A stretch of 64,000 bases of DNA, taken from positions 2,570,001 through 2,634,000 of the forward strand of contig NC_007406.1 in the NCBI RefSeq assembly GCF_000012725.1, given 5' to 3'. Position numbers and translations under genes: made by a program. The notes below the pieces were generated by a model that was given only the letters and a program-made list of their open reading frames with translations, ran no database searches and had not been told where the DNA came from. The stretch comes from Nitrobacter winogradskyi Nb-255. Its GTDB lineage: Bacteria > Pseudomonadota > Alphaproteobacteria > Rhizobiales > Xanthobacteraceae. This document shows, one piece after another, positions 7,868 through 17,440 of this stretch; position 1 is the first letter of the stretch; every line of letters starts with the position of its first letter.

Positions 7868-8844
7868 GGTATCCTGCATCCGAAAAGGCCGAGATCATTC
7901 GCCTGGTCGAGGCCTCGCATCTGCCGGCACGGCGAACCCTGGACAAGCTCGGCATCCCGCGCGCCACGTTCTATCGCTGGTACGATCGCTATCTCACCGG
8001 TGGGATCGAGGCTCTGGCCGATCATCGCTCGCGGCCGGATCGTGTCTGGAACCGGATTCCTGACCCAATCCGGGCCGAGATCGTCGAGCTGGCGCTGCGC
8101 GAAACGGAGCTGAGCCCGCGCGAGCTGGCGGTGCGCTTCACCGACGAGAAGCGCTACTTTGTCTCGGAGGCGTCGGTATATCGGCTGCTGAAGGCTCATG
8201 ATCTCATCACCAGCCCAGCCTATATCGTCATCAAGGCGGCGTCTGAGTTCAAGGACAAGACGACAGCGCCCAACCAGCTCTGGCAAACCGACTTCACCTA
8301 CCTGAAGATCACGGGTTGGGGCTGGTATTATCTCTCGACCGTGCTCGACGACTTCTCCCGCTTCATCGTCGCCTGGAAGCTCTGCGCCACGATGCGGGCG
8401 GATGACGTCACCGCCACGCTCGATCTGGCTCTGGCGGCATCGGGGCTCGACCAGATCGCGGTCGCGCATCGGCCGAGGCTGTTGAGCGACAACGGCGCCT
8501 CATACATCTCGGCCGAACTCGCTACCTGGCTCGACGGCAAGGGCATGAAACACGTTCGCGGCGCGCCGTATCATCCCCAGACGCAGGGCAAGATCGAGCG
8601 CTGGCATCAGACCCTGAAGAACCGCATCCTGCTGGAAAACTACTATCTGCCCGGCGACCTTGAACGGCAGGTCGCGGCCTTCGTCGAGCACTACAATCAC
8701 GGCCGCTATCACGAGAGCATCGATAATCTCACGCCCGCTGACGTCTACTTCGGCCGCGGGCAGACCATCCTCACCGAACGCGAAAGGATCAAACGCCAGA
8801 CCATCCACCAAAGACGCTTGCAGCATCACCTGCAGGCCGCCTAA
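7864..8844 (+). CDS. IS3-family transposase OrfB (DDE integrase core)
   Basis: 326 residues. N-terminal HTH (LDKLGIPRATFYRWYDRY), an HTH_21-like region, then the rve catalytic core with the DDE residues in LWQTDFTYLKI (D), LLSDNGASYI (D) and QGKIERWHQTLKNR (E). C-terminal HYNHGRYHESIDNLTPADVYFG is typical of the family. Intact, with no internal stops. It starts at the ATG overlapping the orfA stop, in the -1 frame relative to orfA. Confidence 0.93.
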   Translation: MRYPASEKAEIIRLVEASHLPARRTLDKLGIPRATFYRWYDRYLTGGIEALADHRSRPDRVWNRIPDPIRAEIVELALRETELSPRELAVRFTDEKRYFVSEASVYRLLKAHDLITSPAYIVIKAASEFKDKTTAPNQLWQTDFTYLKITGWGWYYLSTVLDDFSRFIVAWKLCATMRADDVTATLDLALAASGLDQIAVAHRPRLLSDNGASYISAELATWLDGKGMKHVRGAPYHPQTQGKIERWHQTLKNRILLENYYLPGDLERQVAAFVEHYNHGRYHESIDNLTPADVYFGRGQTILTERERIKRQTIHQRRLQHHLQAA

Positions 8845-9093
8845 CCTCAAACCCAGATGAGCCAGAACCTCCGTTCCCGTGACCCCGGAACAGTCTCAAT
8901 TCATCTGACGACGGACAGACAAATCCGTAATGATGGATTCCGATGAGAGAAAGCGACCCGTTTATCCGCCGCCCGCTGTAGAAGAATTCCAGCCGTGGTT
9001 ATTTCCAAGCTATCGTCGAAGGTGCAGCACCGTCTTGCAGGCCCGAGGGCACGGGGAAGCAGATCGCCATGCCCTCGGATATTTCCTTACCCG

Positions 9094-9267
9094 CTACACG
9101 CGGTTCCGTCCGCGCAAAAAGCCGACCACCGCCGAGATCACAAACAGGATGAGAGCAATGAAGAAGATGATCTTGGCGATTTCGAAGGAGGCGCCCGCGA
9201 TCCCTCCAAAGCCCAGAACGCCGGCGATCAATGCAATAACCAGGAACGTCACCACCCAGTTCAACAT
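9094..9267 (-). CDS. DUF1328 small membrane protein
   Basis: 57 residues, [26 protein letters not shown]...[20 protein letters not shown]: two membrane helices with the GFGGIAG turn that defines DUF1328 (YtjA-like). Function is unknown. I chose ATG 9267 because GGAG lies 9 nt upstream; the in-frame ATG at 9282 would place that ribosome site inside the gene. A 148-codon ORF on the opposite strand (8930-9376) is a shadow. Isolated gene between the IS element and uvrD. Confidence 0.88.
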   Translation of the reverse strand: MLNWVVTFLVIALIAGVLGFGGIAGASFEIAKIIFFIALILFVISAVVGFLRGRNRV

Positions 9268-9537
9268 GATTTTGGTCTCCATTTTCGGCGCGCTTTGCGC
9301 GTTGACTGAAAAATCAATCCGTTACGGGAACAATGGTTCCGTGCTGGTGGTGTTCGAAAGAAAATCAGGAAAATAAGCAGTTTTGGGGAACAAAACATCG
9401 AGCGCGACGCGATGATTTGTTGGCCGGGAGGCTAAAAAGTCGCTACGAAGCACGTTCGCCCTATATATTTCTTCATCCTTGCTGAGAGGGCTCCCCTTCG
9501 CTGGCAGGCAGTGCCATCGTAGGGAAAGACGATTCGC

Positions 9538-11988
9538 ATGACCGAGCCGAACAGACTGATCCATACCAACGTTTCCGGGCACCAGCCCGCCGCCGGCGGC
9601 ATCGCTGCGCGTGCGCGAGCCGCGGCAGCGCCACGATATCTGAGCGGGCTCAATCCGGAGCAGCGCGAGGCCGTGGAAACGCTGGACGGACCGGTTCTGG
9701 TGCTGGCCGGCGCGGGCACAGGCAAGACCCGCGTGCTGACGACCCGCATTGCGCATATCCTCAGCCAGGGCCGCGCCCGCTCCGGCGAAATCCTGTCGGT
9801 CACCTTCACCAACAAGGCCGCCCGCGAGATGAAGCATCGTCTCGGACAGATGCTCGGGCAGGCCGTCGAAGGCATGCCGTGGCTCGGCACCTTTCATTCC
9901 ATTGCGGGCCGAATCCTGCGCGTTCATGCCGAGCTGGTGCAGCTCAAATCCAACTTCACGATTCTCGATGTCGACGACCAGATCCGTCTGCTCAAACAGC
10001 TTCTGCAGGCCGACAACATCGACGACAAGCGCTGGCCCGCGCGGATGCTGGCCGGGTTGATCGACGGCTGGAAGAACCGCGGACTGACGCCCGCGCAGGT
10101 GCCGTCGGGCGAAGCCTCCGTCTTCGGCAACGGTCGTGGCGGCAAGCTTTACGCCGCCTACCAGGCACGGTTGAAAATCCTCAACGCCGCAGACTTCGGC
10201 GATCTGCTGCTCGAAAACATCCGGCTGTTCCGCGAGCATCCGGACGTGCTGCGACAATACCAGAACCGCTTCAAGTTTATCCTTGTCGACGAATATCAGG
10301 ACACCAACGTTGCCCAATATCTATGGCTGAGATTGCTGTCCCAAGCGCCGCCGTCATCCCACGCGCTGTTTCCCGCTCCCGTCGCGGCGGAAGGTCCCGA
10401 CCCGCGCACGGCTCGATCCAGAAACATCTGCTGCGTCGGCGACGACGACCAGTCGATCTACGGCTGGCGCGGCGCCGAGGTGGATAACATCCTGCGGTTC
10501 GACCACGATTTTCCCGGCGCCAAGGTAATCCGGCTGGAACGCAACTATCGCTCGACCGGCCATATCCTCGCCGCCGCCTCGCACCTGATCGCGCATAACG
10601 AAGACCGGCTCGGCAAGACGTTGCGGACCGAGGATGTCGATGGCGAGAAGGTCACCGTCACCGGCTCCTGGGACTCTGAGGAGGAAGCCCGCGCCATCGG
10701 CGAGGAAATCGAGCAGCTCCAGCGTGCCGGCGAAAAGCTGAACGAAATCGCGATTCTGGTGCGCGCTTCATTCCAGATGCGCGAGTTCGAAGACCGCTTT
10801 CTCACGCTTGGCCTACCCTATCGCGTCATCGGCGGCCCACGCTTCTATGAGCGCGCCGAGATCCGTGACGCGCTCGCCTATCTGCGCCTCATCAACTCGC
10901 CGGCCGATGACCTTGCATTCGAGCGCATCGTCAACGTGCCTAAACGCGGCCTCGGCGACGCTACCGTCAAGATGCTGCACGAGATCGCGCGAAAGCGTCA
11001 GATCCCGCTTAGCGAAGCCGCCCGCGCCGTTGTCGAAACCGACGAGTTGAAACCAAAAGCGCGCGGATCGCTGCGCGCTCTGCTGGAGAGCTTCGACCGC
11101 TGGCGTATCCAGCGGGAGGCCATGCGGCATACCGAGCTTGCCGAGATCGTGCTGGACGAGAGCGGCTACACCGAGATGTGGCAGAAGGATCGCTCGGCCG
11201 ACGCCGCAGGACGCCTCGAAAACCTGAAAGAGCTGATACGCTCGATGGATGAGTTCGAAAACCTGCAAGGCTTTCTCGAGCATATATCCCTGGTGATGGA
11301 CCGCGACGGCGGCGCGGACGAGGATGCCGTCTCGGTGATGACACTGCATTCCGCCAAGGGACTTGAATTCGATACCGTCTTCCTGCCCGGCTGGGAGGAA
11401 GGCCTGTTTCCTCATCAGCGGGCGCTGGACGAGCAGGGACGCTCCGGCCTGGAAGAAGAGCGCCGCCTCGCGCATGTCGGCCTGACACGGGCGCGCCGTC
11501 GCGCGAAACTTTACTTCGCCACCAATCGCCGCATCCACGGCTCGTGGTCGACCACGATTCCGTCCCGCTTTCTCGACGAGTTGCCGGCGGAGAATGTGGA
11601 GATCACGGAATCGAAGGGTGGATCGGGCTGGGGCGGAACGGGCGGTTACGGCCCCTCGCGTTTCGACAACATCGATTCCTTCGGCTCGAGCTATGCGACT
11701 CCAGGCTGGCAACGCGCGCAGGCCAATCGCGGCCGGGGCGGGTTCAATGAGGCCGGAACGCCCTACGATGCAAACCGATCGAAGTCGAAGCGCGCGCCGG
11801 TGGTCATCGAAGGAGAGTTGATCGCACGATCCACCGGCTCGGATTCCGGCTTCTCATTGGGCGACCGTGTTTTTCATCAGAAGTTCGGCTACGGGAAAGT
11901 CGCGCGAATCGATGGCAACAAGCTGACCATCACCTTTGAAAAAGCCGGCGAAAAAAAGGTGGTCGATAGCTTCGTCGCGCGGGTGTAA
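9538..11988 (+). CDS. uvrD: UvrD/PcrA-type superfamily I DNA helicase
   Basis: 3'-5' DNA helicase used in nucleotide excision and mismatch repair. 816 residues. Motifs in order: Q-motif LNPEQREAV (~38-46), Walker A AGAGTGKT (57-64), Ia FTNKAAREM, II VDEYQDTN, III GDDDQSIYGWRGAE, IV RLERNYRS, V VMTLHSAKGLEF, VI HVGLTRAR. The C-terminus (GDRVFHQKFGYGKVARIDGNKLTITFEKAG) is the PcrA/UvrD Tudor-like tail. Between motifs II and III there is an extra ~25-residue Pro/Ala-rich stretch (SQAPPSSHALFPAPVAAEGP) that the family core lacks. Single gene with its own 5' region. Confidence 0.95.
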   Translation: MTEPNRLIHTNVSGHQPAAGGIAARARAAAAPRYLSGLNPEQREAVETLDGPVLVLAGAGTGKTRVLTTRIAHILSQGRARSGEILSVTFTNKAAREMKHRLGQMLGQAVEGMPWLGTFHSIAGRILRVHAELVQLKSNFTILDVDDQIRLLKQLLQADNIDDKRWPARMLAGLIDGWKNRGLTPAQVPSGEASVFGNGRGGKLYAAYQARLKILNAADFGDLLLENIRLFREHPDVLRQYQNRFKFILVDEYQDTNVAQYLWLRLLSQAPPSSHALFPAPVAAEGPDPRTARSRNICCVGDDDQSIYGWRGAEVDNILRFDHDFPGAKVIRLERNYRSTGHILAAASHLIAHNEDRLGKTLRTEDVDGEKVTVTGSWDSEEEARAIGEEIEQLQRAGEKLNEIAILVRASFQMREFEDRFLTLGLPYRVIGGPRFYERAEIRDALAYLRLINSPADDLAFERIVNVPKRGLGDATVKMLHEIARKRQIPLSEAARAVVETDELKPKARGSLRALLESFDRWRIQREAMRHTELAEIVLDESGYTEMWQKDRSADAAGRLENLKELIRSMDEFENLQGFLEHISLVMDRDGGADEDAVSVMTLHSAKGLEFDTVFLPGWEEGLFPHQRALDEQGRSGLEEERRLAHVGLTRARRRAKLYFATNRRIHGSWSTTIPSRFLDELPAENVEITESKGGSGWGGTGGYGPSRFDNIDSFGSSYATPGWQRAQANRGRGGFNEAGTPYDANRSKSKRAPVVIEGELIARSTGSDSGFSLGDRVFHQKFGYGKVARIDGNKLTITFEKAGEKKVVDSFVARV

Positions 11989-12114
11989 CCGAATTGCGAA
12001 CCACCGCCCGTGCTCCTATCTGTTGACCTGCATTCTCCATCGTCCCGCCATTCCGCCGCGATATCATCTCTCTCCTCGTTCCTCTCCACCCGCTTACAGC
12101 GTATCAAGCCTCGC

Positions 12115-13035
12115 ATGTCGTCCATGATATCCATCTCCGGTTTGTCGAAGGCTTACGCGTCCGGCTTCATGGCGCTGAAGAGCATCGACCTCGATATCAA
12201 GCGGGGCGAAATCTTCGCGCTGCTCGGTCCCAACGGTGCCGGCAAGACAACTCTCATCAGCATCATCTGCGGCATCACCAATCCGTCCGCCGGTCAGGTG
12301 CTGGTCGACGGCCGGGATATCCGCCGCGACTATCGGGCGACCCGCGCGATGATCGGCCTCGTGCCGCAGGAGTTGCATACCGATGCCTTCGAAACGGTCT
12401 GGGCGACCGTCAGTTTCAGCCGCGGGCTGTTCGGAAAACCCAGAAATCCGACTCATATCGAGAAGGTCCTGAAGGATCTCTCTTTGTGGGACAAGAAAGA
12501 CAGCAAGATCGTCACGCTGTCCGGCGGCATGAAACGGCGCGTGATGATCGCGAAAGCGCTTTCGCACGAACCGCAAGTGCTGTTTCTCGACGAGCCCACG
12601 GCCGGCGTCGATGTCGAATTGCGAAAGGCGATGTGGGGGGTGGTGCGCACGCTGCGAGCCTCGGGCGTCACGATCATTCTGACGACGCATTACATCGAGG
12701 AGGCTGAAGAAATGGCGGACCGGGTCGGCGTCATCAATAAAGGCGAGATCATTCTCGTCGATGAAAAGACCGCACTGATGCAGAAGCTTGGCAAAAAACG
12801 GTTGAAGCTTCATTTGCAGGGTAAGGTCGAAGCCATCCCCGCGACGTTGGCGGCTTACAATCTCGAACTTGCCGCGGACGGCAGGCAGGTGATCTACACC
12901 TATGACACCCGGAGTGAGCACACCGGAATCACCAGCCTGCTCGGCGATCTCCGCGCCGCCGGCATCAGGTTTTCCGATCTCGACACCACACAAAGCTCGC
13001 TGGAAGAGATCTTCGTCAGCCTGGTCAGGACCTGA
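12115..13035 (+). CDS. ABC transporter ATP-binding protein (ABC-2 exporter type)
   Basis: Nucleotide-binding subunit. 306 residues from ATG 12115 ([14 protein letters not shown]); earlier in-frame starts have no family support. Walker [11 protein letters not shown], signature LSGGMKRRV, Walker [13 protein letters not shown] and H-loop [11 protein letters not shown] are all intact. Residues ~225-306 are the C-terminal extension common in DrrA/NodI/YadG-like ATPases. Coupled to the permease gene (1 nt between stop and ATG). Substrate cannot be told from sequence; drugs, lipids or polysaccharides are all possible. Confidence 0.93.
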   Translation: MSSMISISGLSKAYASGFMALKSIDLDIKRGEIFALLGPNGAGKTTLISIICGITNPSAGQVLVDGRDIRRDYRATRAMIGLVPQELHTDAFETVWATVSFSRGLFGKPRNPTHIEKVLKDLSLWDKKDSKIVTLSGGMKRRVMIAKALSHEPQVLFLDEPTAGVDVELRKAMWGVVRTLRASGVTIILTTHYIEEAEEMADRVGVINKGEIILVDEKTALMQKLGKKRLKLHLQGKVEAIPATLAAYNLELAADGRQVIYTYDTRSEHTGITSLLGDLRAAGIRFSDLDTTQSSLEEIFVSLVRT

Positions 13036-13036
13036 C

Positions 13037-13798
13037 ATGAATTTCGGAGCCGTGCAGGCGATTTACAAGTTCGAGATGGCGCGCACCTGGCGCACGCTGC
13101 TGCAAAGCATCGTGTCGCCGGTGGTTTCGACCTCGCTCTATTTCGTGGTGTTCGGCGCGGCGATCGGATCGCGCATCACCGAGGTCGAGGGCGTCAGTTA
13201 CGGCACCTTCATCGTACCGGGGCTCATCATGCTATCCGTGCTGACGCAAAGCATCACCAATGCTTCGTTCGGCATCTACTTCCCGAAGTTCATCGGCACC
13301 ATCTACGAGATACTGTCGGCGCCGGTTTCCTATTTCGAGATCATTATGGGCTATGTGGGAGCCGCCGCCACCAAATCGATCATTCTGGGCCTGATCATTC
13401 TGGCGACCGCCGGCCTGTTCGTTCCGCTGCACATCCATCACCCGATCTGGATGCTGACCTTTCTGGTCCTGACCTCCGTCACATTCAGCCTGTTCGGCTT
13501 CATCATCGGCATCTGGGCCGACGGCTTCGAGAAGCTGCAAATGATTCCGATGCTGATCATCACGCCGTTGACGTTCCTCGGAGGCAGTTTTTATTCGATC
13601 AACATGCTGCCGCCGGCATGGCAAACCGCCGCGCTGTTCAATCCCGTCGTCTATCTCATCAGCGGATTCAGGTGGAGTTTTTACGAGATCGCCGACGTCA
13701 GCCTGTCGGTCAGTATCGGCATGACGGTCGGTTTCCTCGTCGTCTGCATGTTGGTCGTATGGTGGATATTCCGAACCGGCTATCGGCTGAGAAATTAA
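13037..13798 (+). CDS. ABC-2 type transporter permease
   Basis: 253 residues with six predicted membrane segments, starting [20 protein letters not shown]. It has the YadH/NodJ-like pattern: [19 protein letters not shown] after the first helices and [21 protein letters not shown] before the last. Forms the exporter with the ATPase immediately upstream. The in-frame ORF upstream of 13037 overlaps the ATPase gene and is noise. A degenerate repeat (13799-13890) follows directly. Confidence 0.93.
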   Translation: MNFGAVQAIYKFEMARTWRTLLQSIVSPVVSTSLYFVVFGAAIGSRITEVEGVSYGTFIVPGLIMLSVLTQSITNASFGIYFPKFIGTIYEILSAPVSYFEIIMGYVGAAATKSIILGLIILATAGLFVPLHIHHPIWMLTFLVLTSVTFSLFGFIIGIWADGFEKLQMIPMLIITPLTFLGGSFYSINMLPPAWQTAALFNPVVYLISGFRWSFYEIADVSLSVSIGMTVGFLVVCMLVVWWIFRTGYRLRN

Positions 13799-13890
13799 AG
13801 CATGGCCCCGGCGAACTGATGACCGTTCGACGCAAGAAAATGCGACCAGACAATAATCTCCAAGCACGGTTTCGAAAAGTGGGAACACCC
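13799..13890. repeat. Dispersed repeat, degenerate copy
   Basis: AGCATGGCCCCGGCGAACTG..CGCAAGAAAATGCGACCAGACAATAAT..CGGTTTCGAAAAGTGGG: a worn copy of the element at 6606. Noncoding. Confidence 0.5.
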
Positions 13891-13895
13891 ACGCA

Positions 13896-13937
13896 AAATC
13901 ACAGGCCGCGCCGGGATGATCCCCGACCGCGGCCTGC
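13896..13937 (-). terminator. Likely terminator of the 13952 gene
   Basis: CAGGCCGCG and CGCGGCCTG (13902-13936) form a strong stem with a GGGGATCATCCC inner hairpin; on the minus strand it is followed by TGATTTT. It lies just past the stop of the minus-strand gene. Confidence 0.55.
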
Positions 13938-13951
13938 TGATGTCTTAACCC

Positions 13952-14293
13952 CTATCGGCGGTAGCAGTAGAAGTGCCCGCGCTTCCAATAGCCGCGGCAT
14001 CGTTGTCCCCGGTGAGGTCCGCGATCCGGAATGCCGAGCACCCCCCTGACGCCGCCGACGGCGCCACCGACCCCGGCGCCGATCGCACCGCCGATCGCGC
14101 CGCCCACCGGTCCCGCAGCACGGTTTCCCTCATAAGCACCCTGGTTGGCGCCGCGCTCCATGCCACCGAACACGCCCTGAGCATGCGCCGGATACGGAAT
14201 GGAGAGCACGGCGAGCGCCGCCGCGGCGACCGCCACCGCGATCCGCAGCCGGAAGGAAGATTCGGTCGGCAATGCCTTGGTTTTGATCCTCAT
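13952..14293 (-). CDS. Small secreted glycine-rich protein
   Basis: 113 residues. A signal peptide is clear (LRIAVAVAAAALAVLSI then PAHAQG; cleavage expected after AHA, ~39). The mature part has a glycine-zipper stretch (GPVGGAIGGAIGAGVGGAVGG) and an Arg/His/Tyr-rich end (RGYWKRGHFYCYRR). Similar small proteins are common in Bradyrhizobium relatives, with no assigned function. The zipper suggests membrane or self-association. Start ATG 14293. Confidence 0.75.
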   Translation of the reverse strand: MRIKTKALPTESSFRLRIAVAVAAAALAVLSIPYPAHAQGVFGGMERGANQGAYEGNRAAGPVGGAIGGAIGAGVGGAVGGVRGVLGIPDRGPHRGQRCRGYWKRGHFYCYRR

Positions 14294-14582
14294 CGGTATC
14301 TCTATCCCTTGATGTTGAAGACTTGGATGTTGAAGACTTGACTTGGCTCGGCCGCCACCGGCGGAATGTCATCGCTGGATTCGCGGGGGTGATAACCCGG
14401 TCTCCGGTCGGAAGTTCCACACCATCGCCAGAGCTTCACAGAACTTCCCACCCGAGGTTTTCTCTTGCCCGCCCTGGTTGAACCGCGTCGTGAGTTAACG
14501 ATGACGCAAACCCGATACTGGAAGCTCACCCGCTTTAAGCGCATATATGGCTCGGGGGACTGGTAGGCTGAACTCGAGGCCG

Positions 14583-15401
14583 ATGAAAATGCGTAGATTT
14601 CTTGTTCCTGTCGCTGGTCTTATCCTTCTTGCCGCTGGCGGCGTCGCCGATGCGAAGGTGTCCATCCTGGTCGACAAGGACAATCAGCGGATGACCGTTT
14701 CCGTTAACGGCGTCGAGCGTTATCAATGGCCGGTTTCGAGCGGAAATCCGTCGTACGAAACTCCGAACGGCAAATTTCAAGCCTTCCGAATGGAGGCTGA
14801 TCATTTCTCCAAGGAGTTCGACGACGCGCCGATGCCGCATTCGATCTTCTTCACCAAGGCTGGCCACGCCATTCACGGTACGCTTTCCGAAGGCAGCCTC
14901 GGCGTGCCGGTGTCGCACGGTTGCGTACGCATCTCGCGCGCCAACGCCAGCACGCTGTTCTCTCTCGTGAAACAAGAAGGCGTCCTCAATACCACCGTCA
15001 CGCTGACCGGATCGTCGCGCGTGGCGCTGGCGCGCAATCCTCGCGGCAAGCGGAAAACCGATGTCGCCGGTCGCGATCCGGGACCGGCCTATCAATCTTA
15101 CGATGCGGCCGGAAATCCCGTCGATCTGACGCCCCGACAGATCGCTCCCGGCTGGCAGCCGCAGGCCTACGTTCGCGGCGCCGACGGCTATATGTATCCG
15201 GCGGACGGCCGCTCGAATGATCCACGCTATCCTGATCCGCGCAGTTATCGCCGTCATTACGGCGCACAGAACGTTCCCCCGCAACAGCACTCCTATTATG
15301 GCGATCGAAACGAATACGGCTATGCGCAGCCTTACCAACCTCAGGTTTATGCGCCGCAGCCCTATCGGCCGCGAGGTCTGTTCTCGGACTTCGACGACTG
15401 A
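14583..15401 (+). CDS. L,D-transpeptidase (YkuD family)
   Basis: Periplasmic enzyme that cross-links peptidoglycan stem peptides or anchors proteins to them. 272 residues from ATG 14583: MKMRRFLVPVAGLILLAAGG is the signal peptide (cleavage near VADA-K). YkuD domain ~22-150 with the catalytic motif HAIHGT...VSHGCVRIS (His and Cys present). The C-terminal ~110 residues are Pro/Tyr/Arg-rich low complexity (QPYQPQVYAPQPYRPRG). An earlier ATG (14547) would add 12 residues in front of the signal peptide and is less likely. Confidence 0.93.
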   Translation: MKMRRFLVPVAGLILLAAGGVADAKVSILVDKDNQRMTVSVNGVERYQWPVSSGNPSYETPNGKFQAFRMEADHFSKEFDDAPMPHSIFFTKAGHAIHGTLSEGSLGVPVSHGCVRISRANASTLFSLVKQEGVLNTTVTLTGSSRVALARNPRGKRKTDVAGRDPGPAYQSYDAAGNPVDLTPRQIAPGWQPQAYVRGADGYMYPADGRSNDPRYPDPRSYRRHYGAQNVPPQQHSYYGDRNEYGYAQPYQPQVYAPQPYRPRGLFSDFDD

Positions 15402-15482
15402 CCGCTACTGATCGCCACATCACGTAGTTACCTCCCAACCCTGAAGGACGACAGTCGGACCGTCTGAGGATCTGAAGCGGAT

Positions 15483-17090
15483 ATGTCGGACACCGACGTC
15501 GTCATCATCGGCGCAGGCCACAATGGCTTGACCTGCGCGGCCTATCTCGCGATGGCCGGACTGCGCGTCAGGGTCGTGGAACGGCGCAAGGTGGTGGGCG
15601 GCGCGGCCGTGACCGAGGAATTTCACCCCGGTTTCCGCAATTCGGTCGCGGCCTACACCGTCAGCCTGCTCAATCCGAAAGTCATCGCCGACCTGCGGCT
15701 GCACGATCACGGCCTGCGGATCGTCGAACGCCGCGCCCAGAACTTCCTGCCCGCTCCCGATGGCCGCTACCTGCTCACCGGCGAAGGTCGCACCAAGGCT
15801 TCGGCGGCCCGCCTGAGCGAACGGGACGCCGCCGTACTCGACGAGTTCATGCGCGAACTCGAAGAGATCGCCGACGTCGTCCGTCAGTTCGTGCTCCGCG
15901 CGCCGCCAAACCTCGGCGAGGGATTTGGCCTCAAGGCCGCGGGCGAACTCGTCAACGCCATCGGCTCCGCCGGAATCCTGCGCGGTCTTTCGCTGGAGCA
16001 GCAGCGCAGCCTGCTCGATCTCTTTACCCGATCGGCAGGAGACATGCTCGACGACCGCTTCGAAACCGATCTCATCAAATCCCTGTTCGGCTTCGACGCC
16101 ATTGTCGGCAACTATGCGAGTCCCTACGCGGCCGGCTCGGCCTACGTGATGCTGCATCACGCCTTCGGCGAAGTGAACGGCAAGAAAGGCGTTTGGGGAC
16201 ACGCCATCGGCGGCATGGGCGCGATCACCCAGGCGATGGCGGCGGCGGCGCGCGCGCACGGCGTGGAAATCGAAACAGACGCGAGCGTGCGCGAGGTCGT
16301 CGTCGAACGAAAGCGCGCGGCAGGCGCCGTGCTCGACGACGGACGCACGATCCGCGCGAGGTATGTGGCGGCAAACGTCAACCCGAAACTGCTTTATACG
16401 CGGCTGCTGCCCGCCGGATCGGTACCGCCCTCATTTCTCGCCCGCATCAGGAACTGGCGCAACGGCTCCGGGACGTTCCGGATGAACGTCGCGCTCTCCG
16501 CCCTCCCCTCATTTTCCGCTTTGCCGGGCGCGGGCGATCATCTCAGCGCCGGGATCATCATCGCGCCCGGTCTCGACTACATGGACCGCGCCTGGCACGA
16601 CGCGCGCACGTTTGGCTGGAGCCGCGAACCGGTGGTCGAGGTTCTGATCCCTTCGGTGATCGACGACACGCTCGCGCCGTCCGGCCGCCATGTGGCGAGC
16701 CTGTTCTGCCAGCATGTCGCGCCGCGATTGCCCGACGGCACTTCCTGGGACGATCATCGCGACGAGGTCGCCGACCTCATGATCGCGACCGTCGACCGCT
16801 ACGCGCCGGGCTTTGCCGCCAGCGTGATCGGCCGGCAGATCCTGTCGCCGCTCGACCTTGAACGCGAATTCGGATTGCTGGGTGGCGACATCTTCCACGG
16901 CGCGCTGACGCTGAACCAGTTGTTCTCAGCCCGACCGATGCTGGGCTACGCCGACTATCGGGGACCGCTGAAGGGGCTCTATCACTGCGGCTCCGGCGCG
17001 CATCCCGGCGGCGGCGTCACCGGCGCACCCGGCCACAACGCCGCGCGCGCCATCCTGCGGGATCACCGGACGCTGTTCGCGCGCCGCTGA
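15483..17090 (+). CDS. FAD-dependent oxidoreductase, PYROXD2/CrtI-like
   Basis: 535 residues. N-terminal dinucleotide-binding motif DVVIIGAGHNGLTCAAYLA, then VVERRKVVGGAAVTEEF (FAD ribose glutamate and GGAA). C-terminal FAD motif region GLYHCGSGAHPGGGVTGAPGHNAA. This C-terminal form (GAHPGGGVTGAPGHNAA) is characteristic of the PYROXD2-like subgroup of phytoene-desaturase relatives, whose bacterial substrate is unknown. There is no carotenoid gene next to it, so I do not call it crtI. Single gene. Confidence 0.88.
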   Translation: MSDTDVVIIGAGHNGLTCAAYLAMAGLRVRVVERRKVVGGAAVTEEFHPGFRNSVAAYTVSLLNPKVIADLRLHDHGLRIVERRAQNFLPAPDGRYLLTGEGRTKASAARLSERDAAVLDEFMRELEEIADVVRQFVLRAPPNLGEGFGLKAAGELVNAIGSAGILRGLSLEQQRSLLDLFTRSAGDMLDDRFETDLIKSLFGFDAIVGNYASPYAAGSAYVMLHHAFGEVNGKKGVWGHAIGGMGAITQAMAAAARAHGVEIETDASVREVVVERKRAAGAVLDDGRTIRARYVAANVNPKLLYTRLLPAGSVPPSFLARIRNWRNGSGTFRMNVALSALPSFSALPGAGDHLSAGIIIAPGLDYMDRAWHDARTFGWSREPVVEVLIPSVIDDTLAPSGRHVASLFCQHVAPRLPDGTSWDDHRDEVADLMIATVDRYAPGFAASVIGRQILSPLDLEREFGLLGGDIFHGALTLNQLFSARPMLGYADYRGPLKGLYHCGSGAHPGGGVTGAPGHNAARAILRDHRTLFARR

Positions 17091-17154
17091 CGATCGGCAG
17101 CACATATGGACTGCGCTCCGGTCGCCACCTGAACACCAAACCCGCGCCCAGGCC

Positions 17155-17245
17155 AAGTCGGTGGATAAGCTTGTCGAAGCCCTGTGGACAGTCCGCCGTC
17201 AGGTTGTGGGAATCTTGTGGATATCCCTGTGGAAATCCGGTTGAA
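17155..17245. other. Cluster of DnaA-box-like TGTGGA motifs
   Basis: Within 80 nt the plus strand carries GTGGATAAG (17161), CTGTGGACA (17182), TTGTGGGAA (17204), TTGTGGATATC (17215) and CTGTGGAAATC (17227). The first and fourth are one mismatch from the DnaA-box complement TGTGNATAA. The 350-nt gene-free stretch 17091-17440 contains this cluster and the repeat at 17298-17395 only. Confidence 0.4.
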
Positions 17246-17297
17246 AACCCGGCGAGAAACCGCAGCCTACCGTCCTTCCTCGCCCCTCTCAAAGCAT

Positions 17298-17395
17298 ATC
17301 GCTTCCGACGGCATCGGAAGCGAGGCTCCAGATTGTTGCTTTGGCGCGCTTTCTTCACCCGAACCGGTATCCACTTCGCTCGAAAACGCTATAAA
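17298..17395. repeat. Dispersed composite repeat
   Basis: Palindrome CGCTTCCGACGGCATCGGAAGCG, then CTTCACCCGAACCGGTATCCACTTCGCTCGAAAACGCTATAAAG. Same design and orientation as the copies at 22226 and 24868. Confidence 0.75.
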
Positions 17396-17440
17396 GCAAT
17401 TTGCTTTGGCGAAAGCAGGCAAAGTTCTGGGGGTATCTAG

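Larger units (their letters stand above)
7408..8917 (+). mobile_element. IS3-family insertion sequence, copy 1 (1510 bp)
   Basis: Terminal inverted repeats begin TGTCCGCCGTCAG at 7408 and end in the complement of TGTCCGTCGTCAG at 8917. A second conserved block TGAGAC lies 6 nt inside each end. It carries orfA and orfB in the IS3 arrangement (-1 frame, ATGA overlap, A7 slippery run near 7831). The second copy at 60046-61555 has exactly the same length and ends. No direct target repeat is visible (ACG left, GAC right), so the flanks may have been rearranged. It truncates the RHH gene. Confidence 0.9.

Noticed and set aside
8930-9376. 148-codon plus-strand ORF between IS copy 1 and uvrD
   Set aside because: Antisense to the DUF1328 gene, which has the clear membrane pattern and ribosome site.
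15483-17090. Phytoene desaturase crtI
   Set aside because: The C-terminal motif is of the PYROXD2-like subgroup and no carotenoid genes are adjacent.
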